Source: Dacryopinax spathularia (lineage: Eukaryota; Basidiomycota; Dacrymycetes; Dacrymycetales; Dacrymycetaceae). From it: DNA of 64,000 nucleotides. Both the position numbers and the translations under genes were made by a program. Position 1 is the stretch's first letter. Each line of letters starts with the position of its first letter. The notes below the pieces were generated by a model, which saw only the letters and a program-made list of their open reading frames with translations, searched no databases and was not told the DNA's origin. The stretch lies in assembly GCA_037974965.1 (NCBI GenBank), contig JBBPFI010000002.1:3062554-3126553 (forward strand). Reading direction: 5' to 3'. This document shows, piece by piece, positions 48,293-61,363 of the stretch.

Positions 48293-48862
48293 ATGGACCC
48301 ACACAACTCATACTTGTAAGTCACTGGAACTGTGCTTGCGTCACCCCAGTCATTCACCAGTCCAACCAGCGTGCTCAGCGGCCATCGCTGGTGTATGCCT
48401 CATCCGGTCGGCATCGTCCTCTATAACGAGGAATGGGTACCCTGGGTGATGAAAGCGCTCGACCGATCTGACCCTCCCACCAACCTTCTGGAGCGCTGCC
48501 AACTGCTTCACGCGGCGGTCAAGATGTGGGCGCAAGCGGATAAGACCAGCCCTCCGATGTACTCCTTCGCGCCGGTCCCACTCTGGTTTGAACCTCCCCG
48601 GGCCAAGAACGGCACCGTCCTTTCCGATTTCGACGGCATTTTCTTCGTTCGAGAGTATGTGTTGGAGACCACTGCTGCGGCCTTTGCCGGAGCGCCACCC
48701 CCGAAGGAGCTGGTCATGGCGTGGTCGTATTATACCGGCATGTTGGAGGAACTGGGCATCCCTGTGATCCGCTGGGCTCTGGGATATGCTGCCTCCCTGC
48801 CCCTCCCGTACTGGCACGGTGAAGGCTGTCGCCTTGAAGAGCGTAGAGTTGCCATTTGTTGA
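48293..48862 (+). CDS. Subtelomeric paralogue 1, unknown family
   Basis: An 8-residue first exon (48293-48315, MDPHNSY) and a 54-bp intron (48316-48369) lead to the main exon ending at 48862; 171 aa. The core reads GIVLYNEEWVPWVMKALDRSDPPTNLLERCQLLHAAVKMWAQADK, then PLWFEPPRAKNGTVLSDFDGIFFVREYV and IPVIRWALGYAASLPLPYWHGEGCRLEER. It is homologous along its whole length, including intron position and promoter, to the gene at 62818. Between the two copies the protein changes are mostly conservative, which suggests purifying selection. No family recognised. The C-terminus here has a few extra residues (RRVAIC). Confidence 0.7.
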
Positions 48863-49139
48863 TTTGTTCCGGAAGATAATGTCATTAAGGTAGTCCCCAC
48901 AAGGCCGCTATGCTCTCAACGTCCTTAACTTCGTGATCCATGTGGAATGGCTGCGAAGGCTGGTTCGAACCGTGCGCGAACCGTGCGATATCATTCCTGC
49001 ACGTATCGACGGCGTCCATTCTGGCGCATCTCGCTGTACATTGAACTTCATGCGGCTTAAGGTCCGGGCTCCTGCACCCACGTTGTTCTGGCCTCCGTCC
49101 TTACCTATCTTCCCTGCCATGTTTTTGCCTGGGGGGGAT

Positions 49140-49580
49140 AGGGGAACGCGCTGTGGAACCGGTTCCACAGATTCCTTTCCCCAACTCAAGCTGAATGCCT
49201 GGCGGGGGTAGGGGAACGCGCTGTGGAACCGGTTCCGTAAATCCCCTCTTCCCAACGCAAGCTGAATGCCTGGCGGGGATCGGGGAACGCGTTGTGGAAC
49301 CGGTTCCACAGAATCCTTTCCCGAACCCCAGCTGAATGCCTGGCGGGGGTAGGGGAACGCGTTGTGGAACCGGTCACATGACCGCAGCCCCCGCGTCAAG
49401 CGCATGGACCCTATGCAGTGGCTGTTCCCCCCCCCAGGCGGGGGTAGGGAAACGCGCTGTGGAACCGGTTCCACAGATTCCTTTCCCCAACTCGAGCTGA
49501 ATGCCTGGCGGGGGTAGGGGAACGCGCTGTGGAACCGGTTCCACACCCCTCCTTCCCGAACTCAAGCTGACGTTTGGTTG
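49140..49580 (+). repeat. Subtelomeric palindrome array 2
   Basis: Six units with GTGGAACC at about 49153, 49223, 49293, 49364, 49459 and 49529: a 70-bp period, with one 95-bp unit carrying the same CCGCGTCAAGCGCATGGACC insert as arrays 1 and 3. Confidence 0.9.
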
Positions 49581-50330
49581 GGTCCGTAGTTCCCGTATAT
49601 CCCATATTATAAACCAAACATCAATCGATCCAGCTGTTCCTCTTCCACCTCGACGCCATCTCCTCTTACCGCTAGATTGTGCAAGTTCTTCGCCTCAGTG
49701 TTTCCTCCCATTATGTTCTCCTACCCCACATGGTTATCGTTAGAAAGTAATGCTCACGTAGTATTCCGCATCTTTTTTGTCACAGTTGTTGATAAAGTTG
49801 TGGCTGTGTTCATTTCCCTTGTCCCTTAACGCTTCCCTTTAAACTTTGCTCCCGATGATCGTCAGGTCTCCGCACTCGTGCGCACACCCATCACATTCCC
49901 TTTGTTCACGTTCACCCCCCAAACTGCCGTGCCGTCGAAGTCATCCACCCCCGACGGCTGGATTGCGATCGCGTCGACGTGAACAATCATGCCTTCCGCC
50001 GCCTCTGGCCCACCATCTCCCTTCATCTTCGTCCACATTCCACTCTCCTTCGGTTCCTGCTAAGCTATCATGCGCTTGACGACGTCATTTTCCAGTCATC
50101 AACATTTCCACCAACCTTTCGCCACCCAATCATAGCCTTCTGTCAATCCTTCGTATCGCCTCCTGTAACTTTTAGGATCCTTTGCGCATCTCCGTCCATG
50201 TGGCCATTCAATTCTTTTCGCTTTTACCACCCTTTCACACCCCCGTCTTCCTGCAAATTCCTGTAAGGAACGTTGCTATGGAATCCCAGTTGGACCGTAT
50301 TTTCTCGCCACGATTCCGCACTTCTGGTGT

Positions 50331-50337
50331 TATAAAA
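50331..50337 (+). promoter_or_regulatory. TATA box of the SNF2-type gene
   Basis: TATAAAA 65 bp upstream of the ATG at 50402, followed by a pyrimidine-rich leader. Confidence 0.55.
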
Positions 50338-50401
50338 ACTCTCTGTTCGTCTGCTTTCCCCCCCACCCAGCCTGTTCGACGTACCATCTGGCACGGCAAA
50401 C

Positions 50402-53400
50402 ATGCCCCGTGGTAACTTCATCAACGTCTTTCTCGACTTTGTCTTCACCAACCTGGACGACGGAAATCATGTCGTTCTTCCCCCCTTGTCTCCTGCCGGT
50501 GAGCAGGCTAACATCCGGACTCCTGTGCCCCGCAATCCGCCCGACCCACCCGACATTCTCGAGATCTTGCAGCACCCGCCTCCGCCCACCTCCGATACTG
50601 CCAACTCTGCGAATACTGCGAACACAGCGCCTCATGTACCGGGACGCCTGCCCCCACTGCCGGTGCTGCCCTGGCCTTCCGTCTTTGACCTCCCAACCTT
50701 CCAAACCACTTTCGGTGTCACCTGTCATCCCCTGTTCGGTTATCCTGGCTTTTTCAGCCTCACGCACTTTCGCGAAGTCCAAATTTTTTTGCGTGAATTC
50801 GGCCGCCTTTCCCTTCGCCGTGACGAGAAGGAGTATTTGACCAAAGGCTACGGGCGAACCCCCGCTGCGCTGCGTGGCCAATCGGCGTTCCTGGAATGGG
50901 TGGATGAAAAAGCCGACTTCGTTCTTAAGCCATTGATGGACGGCATCATACTGAGCGGCTCGTTTGATCCAATCAAATACGTTTACAGTCTTCCTGAAGA
51001 TGCCAAGGTACAACCGTGTGCATCCTATGCCGAATTTCGCACACTCACCTTTACTTTCAGGTCTCTGAAGCTCCTCCCCGCGGCTATGAGGCGTGGTACT
51101 ATCCTCTGGCGATGGCGTTGTTCGGACCCGGGGACGGCGTCGCGTATACGGCTGTTCCGAAAGTAGCCGAAGGTGACACAGGCACGATCATCCATGAGGT
51201 CACCTTCAACGGGCGCATCAAGGACCCCGTGGACAACATCTGTAAGCTCAGCTGGCGACGACTTGTCCTTGCCGCGAAGAACAAGAGGATTAGGGTGAAG
51301 AAGGCGTCCGATGAAGCCGACCAGTTTTGGAACGGTATGTTATGCTGGACCTGCCACACGAGAGACACACTCCTGACCTTTCAATCCAGATTTGAAACTG
51401 TGCCAAAGCAGCTCGCCGCAGACCGTTAGGGAGTTCCTTGGACGCGCGTTGAAAGCACATCAAAACGTGTCGAAGCTTGTCAAGTCTATCCCTACTGTCA
51501 CCCGATATGCACTCGAAGTTCGTGATCGACAAGAACAAATTGAAGAAATATTCGATGTTCTTCACATGAATGCGGTTGAGCGGGCTCAATTCAAGGGACA
51601 AAGTGGGTCGGATGCGAATCGCTTTGTTCGATGTACTGACACACTGTACAGAACTGCATGATTCAATTGTTCGCAGTCTGAGCAAGCTTACGTCGGAGGC
51701 TGATCTGGAGAGGACCTTGAACTACCTTGAGCACGCTATTTCCACCCCGGGCCCCATTAACCCCTCTTGGGCCGTGGATCCGGCACTCCCTGAAGGTTTA
51801 TCCCGCGAAGAGCTTTTACAGGAGATGTATGGTGATTGGACCGGGGAATTGGAACGCTCCTACCTGGGGTCCGCTGTGTTGTTGCATCAGATGGGCGTAC
51901 CGGGTGCTGACGGAGTGGACGAGCCGCCTTTCCCCCTTTTCCGTTCTCTTGTCCATCCCAACGGCCTCATCAAAGAGAACGACGAACCGGAATGGAACCG
52001 AGCCGCGGCCAAACAACTTCTCCAGCCTCTCCGCCTTCGTCGTCACCAGCTCGCAGCGGTCGACCATTTGGTCGAGCGTCTCATCCTTGGTGAGCCGATG
52101 GGCCTGTTTGACGAAGTTGGACTGGGGAAGACCATGGTCATGTTTGCGGTCATCTGCTATTCGATCTTCGCAAGGGCGTACTTTGACAAGTACGGAGTAT
52201 TCCCTGGTCGCTTTGGTGAGTCTCTCATCCCTATGGGTTCTCTTCACCGGTTAATCTGTGGAAAAGCCAACCTGCGCTGCACCCGCACAGAGTCTGGCAA
52301 CCTACCGGATCTGCCTTGGATTGTTGTCATGCCACCTATTCTGGTCGCACAGTTTCGAAGCGAGTTTCACCGCATGGTCCTTCCTCATGCCATCGATCTT
52401 ATCGAGTACGCCGGACAAGCAGCTACCCACGCGCGTGTTATGGGCCCGGATGGACTGTGGGATGCTTGCAAGACCAAGCTGGGCAATCGAATCCTTCTGG
52501 TCACACTTCCAGTAAGTCGCGATCCCTCGCAGATGCTTTATGATCCTTGCTCAGCCATCTCCTTCCAGTCGCTTGCCTTTGATTCCAGTGAGCTGTGGGT
52601 GAAGGAGCCCAGCGGCACCTCCCTCAATGCCTCGCCAACGCCTACCCTCAAGTTCGAGTCCCTGGTAGGGCGCACCATGTTCAAGCTCAAGCCGATTGGA
52701 TGCTTCATTGATGAAGCGCATATGACACGGAAGCCAGGACGGGCAATGTCGGCTCTGTATGCCCTTCGAGACACCGGTGCATGGATGTGTGCAGTAACGG
52801 CCACTCCTTTGGTATCGTCACCCCGAGTGAGCCACACACTCTCTGAAGTCTGCGCATGTATTGACGTCTCGCTTCCCAGGATATTGCCTTTCTTGGACGC
52901 ATGATGGGTCTGCCTGCTTTCGACAACCCAGAGACCGAGATCCAGATTAAGCAGCTGGAGAAGGAGGTGTCATCTGCCAAGCGGCTGAACCGCATTCGCC
53001 TGAAGGTCGGCTTGAAGGCATTACCCGAGCTCGTTCGGGACCCTTTGCAGCGCGAGATTAAGTTCCACCGCGAGATCTTCGCCGGTTACGTAATCCGACG
53101 ACATAGTCGGATGGACGATGGTAACGGCAGCCCATTGATACCTCTTCCCCCACTCCACACAATTGACGTTTGGCTCAACATGAGCCCTCGCGAGCTTCGG
53201 GCCGTTGAGCAGGTGAAACGGAAGGCATTGGAGGCCGGCAAGTACCAATACGATGATATCCATCCTGGCGCCAAGGTAAGCAATCCTTCTATTGGTTCGT
53301 CCCGTGCTGACGACATTCCATAGCCCTTTTATATCCAAATGCGCGTCCTCGCTGCGCACCCAGAGTCGGCTGTTCGCGAAGATTTTCCAGACAATTGGCC

Positions 53401-55378
53401 GACCAGTCGCACCCACTACAGCTTTGCACCGTCGTCAAAGTTCACCGCCATGATTGATCTTATCCTGTACCATCGCTATATGGGCCCGTCTGCGCCACCC
53501 CCTTACTTCTATCCGGAAAATCACCTCGATCTTCGCTCCAATCAACCGTCGGCATGGCTCTATTTTGATCACCCTCTTTACGACAGAGAATTCACTTCCC
53601 ATTCAACTCCAATGAGCCGGCAACCAGACTGCATACGTGATTACGCCGCGTTCTGGGTGCCAGACCTGGATACCCTAATTGAAGACACGCCGTGTGGGCC
53701 GCCACTTGCTGAAGTCGTTTACTTCCTTCGCACTGGGAAGAACTCGTTTTCCCCTTTGACGTTGCCGCCCTCCCCACTTGAAATCGAACTGGGTGCCCTG
53801 GAGGACCCGTCTGAATCTCGTCCGGTGCTGAAACAGGAGGGCTTGTGGCGACGCTCTGATGAGGAAAAACGTCGCGAGCTCGAGTCGCGCGACATCTGGA
53901 CGCCCGTCGAGATCGCCCAGATCCATCGTCGTTACCGGTTCTTCTACGAGCACCTGCAGAAGGAGCTTGAGGCTGCCGCTGAGAGAAAGCCTCGGATGTA
54001 CCTGCGACGGTCAGAGCAACAAGATCCCCTCTACGCGGAGGACTGCCATGCCGCTGGTGTGGGGCAACCGCCACGTATTGTCGTCTATGGCGAATTCCCG
54101 GCGCAATTTCCTCGTGTCAAACGTGTGAGTGAAACTGTGATTTCATAGGCGAAGCAATCCTTATCGCCCACGTAGGTTCTGCAGGCATTTGGCATCCGCT
54201 CAATTGAAGTCACCGGTGAGACTAAGCAAGGCAAGCGTCACGAGATCATCAAGGCATGGAAGGAATCCCGTGATTATGTGCTCCTCTTGTCTGCCGTCGG
54301 CTTGGCCGGTCTTAACCTGCCGGAAGGGGACATTGGTATATCTTTGGTGAGCCCTTATTCAGCCGTCTGTCGTTCCGCCGCTGATTTAAATGTTCCATTA
54401 TAGAGTCTGACTTGGTCTGCTCAGGACGAGCGCCAGCTGATCGGTCGCCTCCATCGTCCTCCTCGGACGCTCCCCGTCGTGTGGTATCGCCTCATCCTAC
54501 GGGGCACGATTGAGGAGAAGGTCTACGATGGTTCGTGTGGTGCCGGCCTCCTACTGGAGGCCTATCTTGAGGACAAGACGCTGGTGGAGCATGGGGCACT
54601 GCAGCAAGCCAAGGCCGAGCATGAGGCAGACAAGCAGATCATCAAGGAGCGGTTGAGAATTGCTCGAATGGAACATTTGGAGCTCGGTGGGCCCGGTGAA
54701 TCCACAGCACCCAGGGCAGCACAATCCCAGGATCGATGGACCCCCATTCCCGACGACCCGGAGGTTCACATCCTTTCTCACTTGGTGGACCGCCAATTCT
54801 CCCTGGAGGCTAGCCCGCTCACGGACCAGACGAGCACAGGTGCGGAGCCGGAGTACGACCCAGGCGAGGACCATGACAGCGCAAGCTCGCTTGGCCTTGC
54901 CAGTGAAAACGACGAGAACGAGGACGGGGCCACGCCTGATCCCCCGCTCGATCACGCCTTGCAAGAGACCGCCGACATGGACACCAGTGATCAGGAGCTT
55001 GATGCAAGGGAAGCGTTGGGTGAGGAGGATGGCAACCCTGATGCAGGCGATGGTATTCCCGCGACCAGCACTCCGAGCACGCTGCGCCCACAGGCAGCGA
55101 CGCACCGCGCCAGCCCCTCCCCAAGCGAACAGTCCACCCACGTTTCGGAGACTCCGCAGAGGAGCAAGCGCAAGCGCAGTAGCCTCGCCCCCTCCTCGGA
55201 CGCCAACACAACCTCTCGTGCGTTGTCTGACGACATGCAGGGCATGCAGTTGGGGGATCAAACCCAGCGTAGTCCCCCTCGCAAGCGGGCTAAGACCATT
55301 AGAGCCTCTGAGGTGAATGCCCTGCTGGAGAACACCCTCATGCCTTTGACGCCCCGGAGGACGCGCAATCGATCGTAG
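50402..55378 (+). CDS. Subtelomeric SNF2-family helicase/ATPase
   Basis: Ten exons join without a frame break: 50402-51007, 51061-51334, 51390-51602, 51652-52215, 52267-52511, 52569-52826, 52880-53275, 53324-54124, 54176-54346, 54404-55378; 1500 aa, introns 48-57 bp. Motifs in order: LRRHQLAAVDHLVERLI (Q-like), LFDEVGLGKTMVM (Walker A, Lys524), LPWIVVMPPILVAQFRSEFHRMV (Ia), CFIDEAHMTRKPGRAMSALYAL (Walker B, Asp682), VTATPL (III), LLLSAVGLAGLNL (V) and DERQLIGRLHRPPR (VI, about residue 1184), the SNF2 equivalent of GRxHRxGQ. The N-terminal 200 residues are Pro-rich and novel, and the last about 300 are acidic/Ser-rich with a basic patch (PPRKRAKTIRASE). Probably a chromatin or DNA translocase. 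It lies between palindrome arrays 2 and 3, next to the recombinase-helicase gene on the same strand. Introns 4 and 5 are multiples of three, so retention would keep the frame. Confidence 0.82.
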
Positions 55379-55846
55379 ATACCTAGGATATCACCCCGGC
55401 TGTATATGCTAGCTAGCCCCCCGTAATCCATGCTCCAATGTGGTTCATCGAGGTATCCACCGGTTGTCCTGTTCTGCTGAAGGGGATGCCCAACGCACCA
55501 TCGTCTTCCGTTCTACTGTTCCGATGGTGGAGATCCACTCGCCAACGATGTTCCCTTGACTTGGGTACAACCCATATTGCTGCACCGAGTCGACACTATC
55601 CCTGGTGACGGAGCATTATGTACGCATGATGTGTGTGTGTGTCAACCGATCATTATTCGCACTGGGATCCCTTTCCAATGGATATGCGTTGCTCATGTGC
55701 ACATTTGTACTAATCGCAAGCAGCCCCAGCATAAATTGAGCAACTGGTGCTACATTGAGTAGACGAGCACTCGTTGCTTTCACAGTACCCTCCCTGCCAA
55801 TCGCCATTCCAAAGAATCCCACACAGCCTTTCGCCCACTCCTTGTT
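55379..55846. other. Spacer between the two helicase genes
   Basis: 468 bp between genes on the same strand; 3' end of the SNF2-type gene and promoter of the next. No palindromic repeat units here. Confidence 0.5.
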
Positions 55847-58800
55847 ATGTCTACTCTTAGTGTGTCTAGTGGCCGCGTTGCAACGCTGCCGTACACTCCA
55901 GGTGTGTTGACCTGCTCAGCCATGTTTGCTCCTTCAGCCTGTAACTGGCTCTCGCAGGCATGAATTGTCCCGAGGACGGTTGCGACTTCCGCCCCAACAA
56001 TGCAACCTATTGGCTCATGCACTGGAACACGAGCCACACGACCAGCGTGACCGTGACCATCGGTGTGACCAACTACTTGATCACCCGGAAGGACAATCTC
56101 TTTCACTGTCCATTCGAAGGCTGCGAGTTTACACACGTCTCATCGAAGGCGCTTTCAACGCATGCCTCGGACCATGGCCCTGCTAAGCGCACGCGACCTT
56201 CGCGTGTTCGTCCCCAGAGTACTGGACTGCCACTCAAGATGGTCGCCAAGACGATTGAACCCATTTCCGCCCCTGTAATCCCCGCGCTCGCTGCTGCTCC
56301 ATGCGAAGCGTCGGTAAATGAAGATTCACCGGCCGAACAGTCCATGCTCACGCTGGTCGACACGGCATCTGGTAACGCGAAATCGCCCGGCATCGATTGC
56401 AAAGGGTTAACTGAGACCCCCCTGTTTGCGGACCATTTTCTCACCCACATCGGATTTGTCCTTCACCGGGACCTAAGGGTGCTTATTTGCACCCATCCTG
56501 CGCATGGATATGCGGTATTACCGGCTGCCCTTGCTCGGCATGTACGGGAACATGCATATGGTTTCCACGTGAAGGAAGAAGACCTTGACCGGGAACTTCA
56601 AAAATACGATCTTTGCTCGTCTGCCGATGATGTTCATCAGCCCACGACTGACTGTCCTGCCCTGGAAGGGTTTCCCATCCAGGAAGGGTTTGCATGCACA
56701 GCGTGCGACAAAGTCGTTCAATCCCTAGGGTCGTTCCGAAAACATGCGACCGATGTGGCCCACCATCCAGCGCAGTTCAACTTTGTGCGCTGCCACGTGC
56801 AGAAGATATTCCATGGCATTCACCGTCGCTATTTCAAGGTCGTGCCGTCTGTGACGACAGGCCGGACCGATCCAATCGAGGAAGCCCTCAATGCGCTGGG
56901 ATCTCACCTCCGGGATGTCGAGGAGCAGGACATGCCAGTCCGCCTTCCTCATACTGATCGCGACCTCTCCCCCTTTCTTGAAAAGCTCCGTTGGCCGCAT
57001 CATGTGTCGGGCCATTCTGCGCGGGCGCTCGTTGCCTTAGCCGCGCTCCCTGTGGCACCAAACGAGGACGGATTGAACCTTCTGGTGCTGAAAGATGCGG
57101 TCGAAGGCCTGTACGAGAGGATGATGGCATCTGTGCGCACGGGTGATCTTTTGAGCCTCAAATGGCTTCATAGTTCAAGCCCGTGAGTGCCTTCCGGCTC
57201 TTGCGATCTGTGGAATAACACTAACGGTGTATGCCAGGACGGAACCTGACTTGATGCCATTCCAGGCATACTTGTCAGAGGATACCATTCACCGTTCCGC
57301 CCGTGCTTTCACACGTTTGCTTTGTTTCTGCCTCCGTCGCGCCCCTCCTGGTTACGACCGGCAGTTGACAGAGGCGCAAGTCTCTGCGATTGAAACCTTG
57401 CGAACAGCCCTTGGCCGGCGTCCGGCCATTCTGAACCGCGCTCCGCAAGAAGACGGGTCGATGTCCCTTGACGATGCCGTTGTACAGGCAGGGCATGCTC
57501 TGTTAAAACATCGCATCGTCGGAAGGATCACTGGACTTTTGACCCACGCACTGGAGCGATTCATTGTTTGCTGGAGCCTCCATGATGATGGCGGATTTGA
57601 TGGACCCCATGATGTTGGCCCCAAGATGGCCATTTTAAAGCACATTTTCCGATCCTTGGTTTATTTTCAGGCGGAATGTGTTTCCCAGGCCACAGGAGAG
57701 GGCGTGTACGAGTACGTTGCCACCAGCCCGACCTTCCTTAGGGTTACCATATACTGACTGTCCCTGTTCAGCCTGGTTATGAGGGATCGTGAATGGCTTG
57801 TTGCGACTGCTCCCACGCCTTGGACCGCCCTGACTCATATAGGGGCATTGGCTGCTACCATGGCCTCGCAGGAACGGATGGCAGAACGCGTGACCTGGTT
57901 GAACGGCAGCTATCGAAGCATGAGTTTGAATGGGAAGCCCCTTGAGCTTGATGGCATCACCACGGCGTGGCGCGCTCGGTTGAAGGAAGCGGAAGACACA
58001 TTTCAAGCAATGCTGGGTGGGGCTGACACCATTGAGGACCTGGATCCCCCCTATGAGTATCTTATCGACGAGCCGAGGAACGATACGGCCTACTACTCCT
58101 TTGCCACCGATACAGCGAATCCATTCGGCGGAGGGGATCTTCGGCTTCTACGCGCGTGGCTTCGCCATCCAGACACGCCCTATCACTCCGGCGTGCGAGA
58201 GGGCAAGGTGGTATGGCGGGTCGACAAGGTGTACGAACTACTGAATACGGCGGCAGCATTGGAGCTCAAGCTATGGACGCTCTACACGATCGGCTCTGGC
58301 TTGCCATCCCGTGGGGAAGAAGACGCCACATTGTCCTTCTGCAATACACTTGGACAGCAACGCAACGTGAGATGGATACCGACGTGGGAGGTGGACGATC
58401 CGAATGTTAAGGGCCTTCTCTGTGTTGTCGGCGGGTACCACAAGAACGCACACCAGTACGGCACGCGCAAGGCGGTGATCAACGCCCTTCCACCCCAGCT
58501 TGGACGACTCTTTGTGCGGTACATTGCGTTCATGAAGCCTGTCCTTTACTATTTTGCACGCGCATTTCTGCTGGACCAAGGTATTATCGATGCCTATCGC
58601 ACACAGCTCTTTGTTGCCATGAAAGGGCATCTGCATGGGGAGGATCTTTCCACATCGCTCCTCCACTGGTCGAGATCGTCGTGGGGCGTGGACATGCGAA
58701 TTCGAGAGTGGAGGCACGTGGCCACCGCATTTGCGCGTCATCATATCAAGTCGCAGGAGATTATAGAGGCAGTGGAAGGCTTGGTCGACCAGCAATGTGG

Positions 58801-61363
58801 TCACTCTGCGGGCACGGCAGATCGTGTCTACGGCCTGGCTGAAGGACCCATCCCGCAAGTCTCCGACACGTATCTCCGCTCGGCCTTGCGGATCAGTAGC
58901 TACTGGTGGGCGCTCTTCAGTATTGGTCCACCGCCTCGACGGAGTTCGGCTCATCGCCTCTTGGTTTCGGATGATGGAGGCGAAGCAAAGCGTGCCGACG
59001 TGAACATGGACCTTTACGATGTCGCCGAGGCGGTTGGCCAACGACTGGACGCCAGAATGCGTCCCTTGATATCGGAAGCCGTGGTGCAGGGACTTGTCCC
59101 ATTCATTGCGCGCATTGAGGCCATGGCCCCCGCAGGACAAGTGGTAATGGGCCGACCGGCTGCATGCGGAGAGGTTGCTCATCTGGGATTGTTGCGGCGC
59201 GCGCTTGGTAGCCCCTGTGCCTCTTTCCGCCCTGGGCAGGGCCCTTTCCTGGCCGAGCTTTTCGCGCGCGAGCGGTCTGTGCTGGCTGCACTTCCTACAA
59301 GCTCCGGGAAATCTTTCACGCTTTTCCTCCCTTCGATGTCGTCAGAAGCGCGTCTCACAACGGTGATTATCATGCCCCTGTTGGCTTCGATCCAAGACGC
59401 TATCGACCGTGGGAGCCGCCTGTCCATTGCCACTGAAGCATTCACCCCGGACCTGTCCATGGAACTGCGACCTCGGATCCTCCTCATGACACCGGAGAGT
59501 TTTGCCACGTCTCTTGCACAGACGTTCATCCGTACCCTTGCGCTGCATGGCGGTCTCGCACGGATCGTGCTTGATGAAGCACACCACCTGCTTACATCAG
59601 AGGGATGGAGGGATGTTGCGCGACGTATGGTTCACCTGCAAGACGTCATTTGCCAGAAGGTTGCAGTCTCGGCCACCCTACCCTACCTGGCCCGCTCCCA
59701 TGTGCAACTGATGCTCAGATTGAACAACCCCGTTTGGATCTCCGAATGTACCGTGCGGAAGAACCTCGTGCGACGTCTGGTTCGGGTCTCGCGTGACGAG
59801 GTTGTCAGTGCCGTCATGGCTGCTGTAGTCCATGTTGTGCCGCACCTTCACAAGGAGGAACGTGCCATTGTCTACTGCACTTCAAAGGCAACTGTCGGGC
59901 AGATCCACGATGGATTAGTCAATATGTATGGAGTGGCGGCGCAACGGTATCATGCGGACATGTCCACCGATGATCGGACTGCCAGCTTCCGCGCTTGGCG
60001 GAACGCCCCGGCTGCTTGTGTGATGGTCTGCACGACCGCGTTCGGGGAAGCCATCGATGTTGGGCAAGTACGCTTTGTGTGCCAAGCCCAGTCGCCGGCT
60101 TGCCTGATCGACAAGGTGCAGGAGGATGGGCGGGCCGGACGCGATGGCGCGCCAGCTTTGGTCTACACCATCTACAGCCATCCACCCCGGGATCGGTCCG
60201 ATCAGACGGAGGACTTTATCGGCAGCAAGGCCATGCGCTCATATTTGCAGGCCCACACGGGCCGGACCTGTCTTGTGGCAGTGGAATCCCTCTTTCTAGA
60301 CGGAGTTGTCCGCACCTGCGTCGACTTGAACTGCCTGCCATGTCAAAGTTGCTGCGGTCCGATCCTCCAAGAGTCTCCATTGAGTGAATGGTTGCCTGTT
60401 GCTTCGGACAGCGGGGAATTGTTACGTGTAGTGGCCGAGCGACATTCGGACATCCGCCATCCCAGTTCGAACGCTCTCCTTCGGCCGTCGGACACACCCA
60501 TGCCGAGCCCAACAGCGCTTCCCAGTCTTGCGGGCACAACCCTGCATCGAATTTCCCCTGACCCCGCTTCCTCATCCCCAGCCGACGAGGTGATGGACGA
60601 TGAGTCCGCCAACGTGGATGTCACGTCCTCCGCGTCCAATGCTCCATCCTCCGAGAAGACATTTGCCACTCTTGCGACCGGCAGCCTCGTCAGCGTCCAT
60701 CGGGGGACGTCCGATGCGTCGATTGGCCTCGTCAACCCGACCTCATATGTCAATGCATCGGTACCGGCTTTTGTGGACCACGTCATCGTTCAACAGCGCA
60801 ACCGGACATTGTTGGCCCGCGCCCGGGAGTGGTTGGATGGGATTCGAGAGACGGCCACTTCATGCCCTGCCTGCTGGTTCCATGGCGTTCCAGGCACGCA
60901 TGGAAAGGACCCGATCAAATGCGCATATCTCGGCGGGGCCGGACCCTTCATCAGCTTCAAGCGCATAACACGGCAGTTCTATCCAGGGATGTCATCTGTT
61001 TGCAATGGATGCTACCTGCCGCAGTGGATGGAAGGGTTTCACGGACCGAGCCGGCGCTGCTACTTCAGCGACACGGTTGCTGTCATCGTGTTTCTCCTCT
61101 TCAAGTATATGCAAGAAAGCCGACCCGAAGATCGTGGCGTGGCAGCGGTGATGACTAGGATGATGTCCAAGGAAGAAAAGCGTCTCCATCCGGAATGCTG
61201 GTCGTCTTCCGACACCTTTGCTGCTTGGCTGGGTTATTGTCCGGACCCATCCGTCAAGAGTATGCTTGTACCGCGTGCTTTATGGATGCTGGAGTGGTAT
61301 CTGCGTGACCGTTCTGCGCGCCCGAAGATTGCGGCTGGGAGTGATCAGGAGACTTCTGCGTAG
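55847..61363 (+). CDS. Telomere-linked OrsD zinc-finger / tyrosine-recombinase-like / RecQ helicase fusion
   Basis: Four exons, 55847-55901, 55958-57182, 57238-57711 and 57772-61363, join in frame to 1781 aa. N-terminal C2H2-like fingers (CPEDGCDFRPNNATYWLMHW; CPFEGCEFTHVSSKALSTH) are followed by an OrsD/DUF3505-like region (about 175-300, with LICTHPAHGYAVLPAALARHVREH and ACTACDKVVQSLGSFRKHA). Residues about 740-945 carry the tyrosine-recombinase pattern: GLPSRGEE (Arg765), YHKN (Lys809), RIREWRHVA (Arg896, Arg899, His900), CGHSAGTADRVYG (His929, Tyr938). The His-to-Tyr spacing of 9 equals that of Cre and lambda integrase. A RecQ-type helicase follows: FRPGQGPFLAEL, LPTSSGKS (Lys1098), VLDEAHHLL, VSATLP, AIVYCTSKA and QEDGRAGRDG. 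The C-terminus has more Cys clusters (CLPCQSCC; CPACWFHG). RecQ-like telomere-linked helicases are known near fungal telomeres; the recombinase assignment is mine. This is the second gene from the telomere. Confidence 0.85.

Larger units (their letters stand above)
48863..50401. other. Spacer with palindrome array 2 and SNF2 promoter
   Basis: Array 2 lies at 49140-49580. From 49580 to 50401 no gene is seen, and the sequence is C/T-rich toward the SNF2-type gene, with a TATA box at 50331. Confidence 0.5.
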
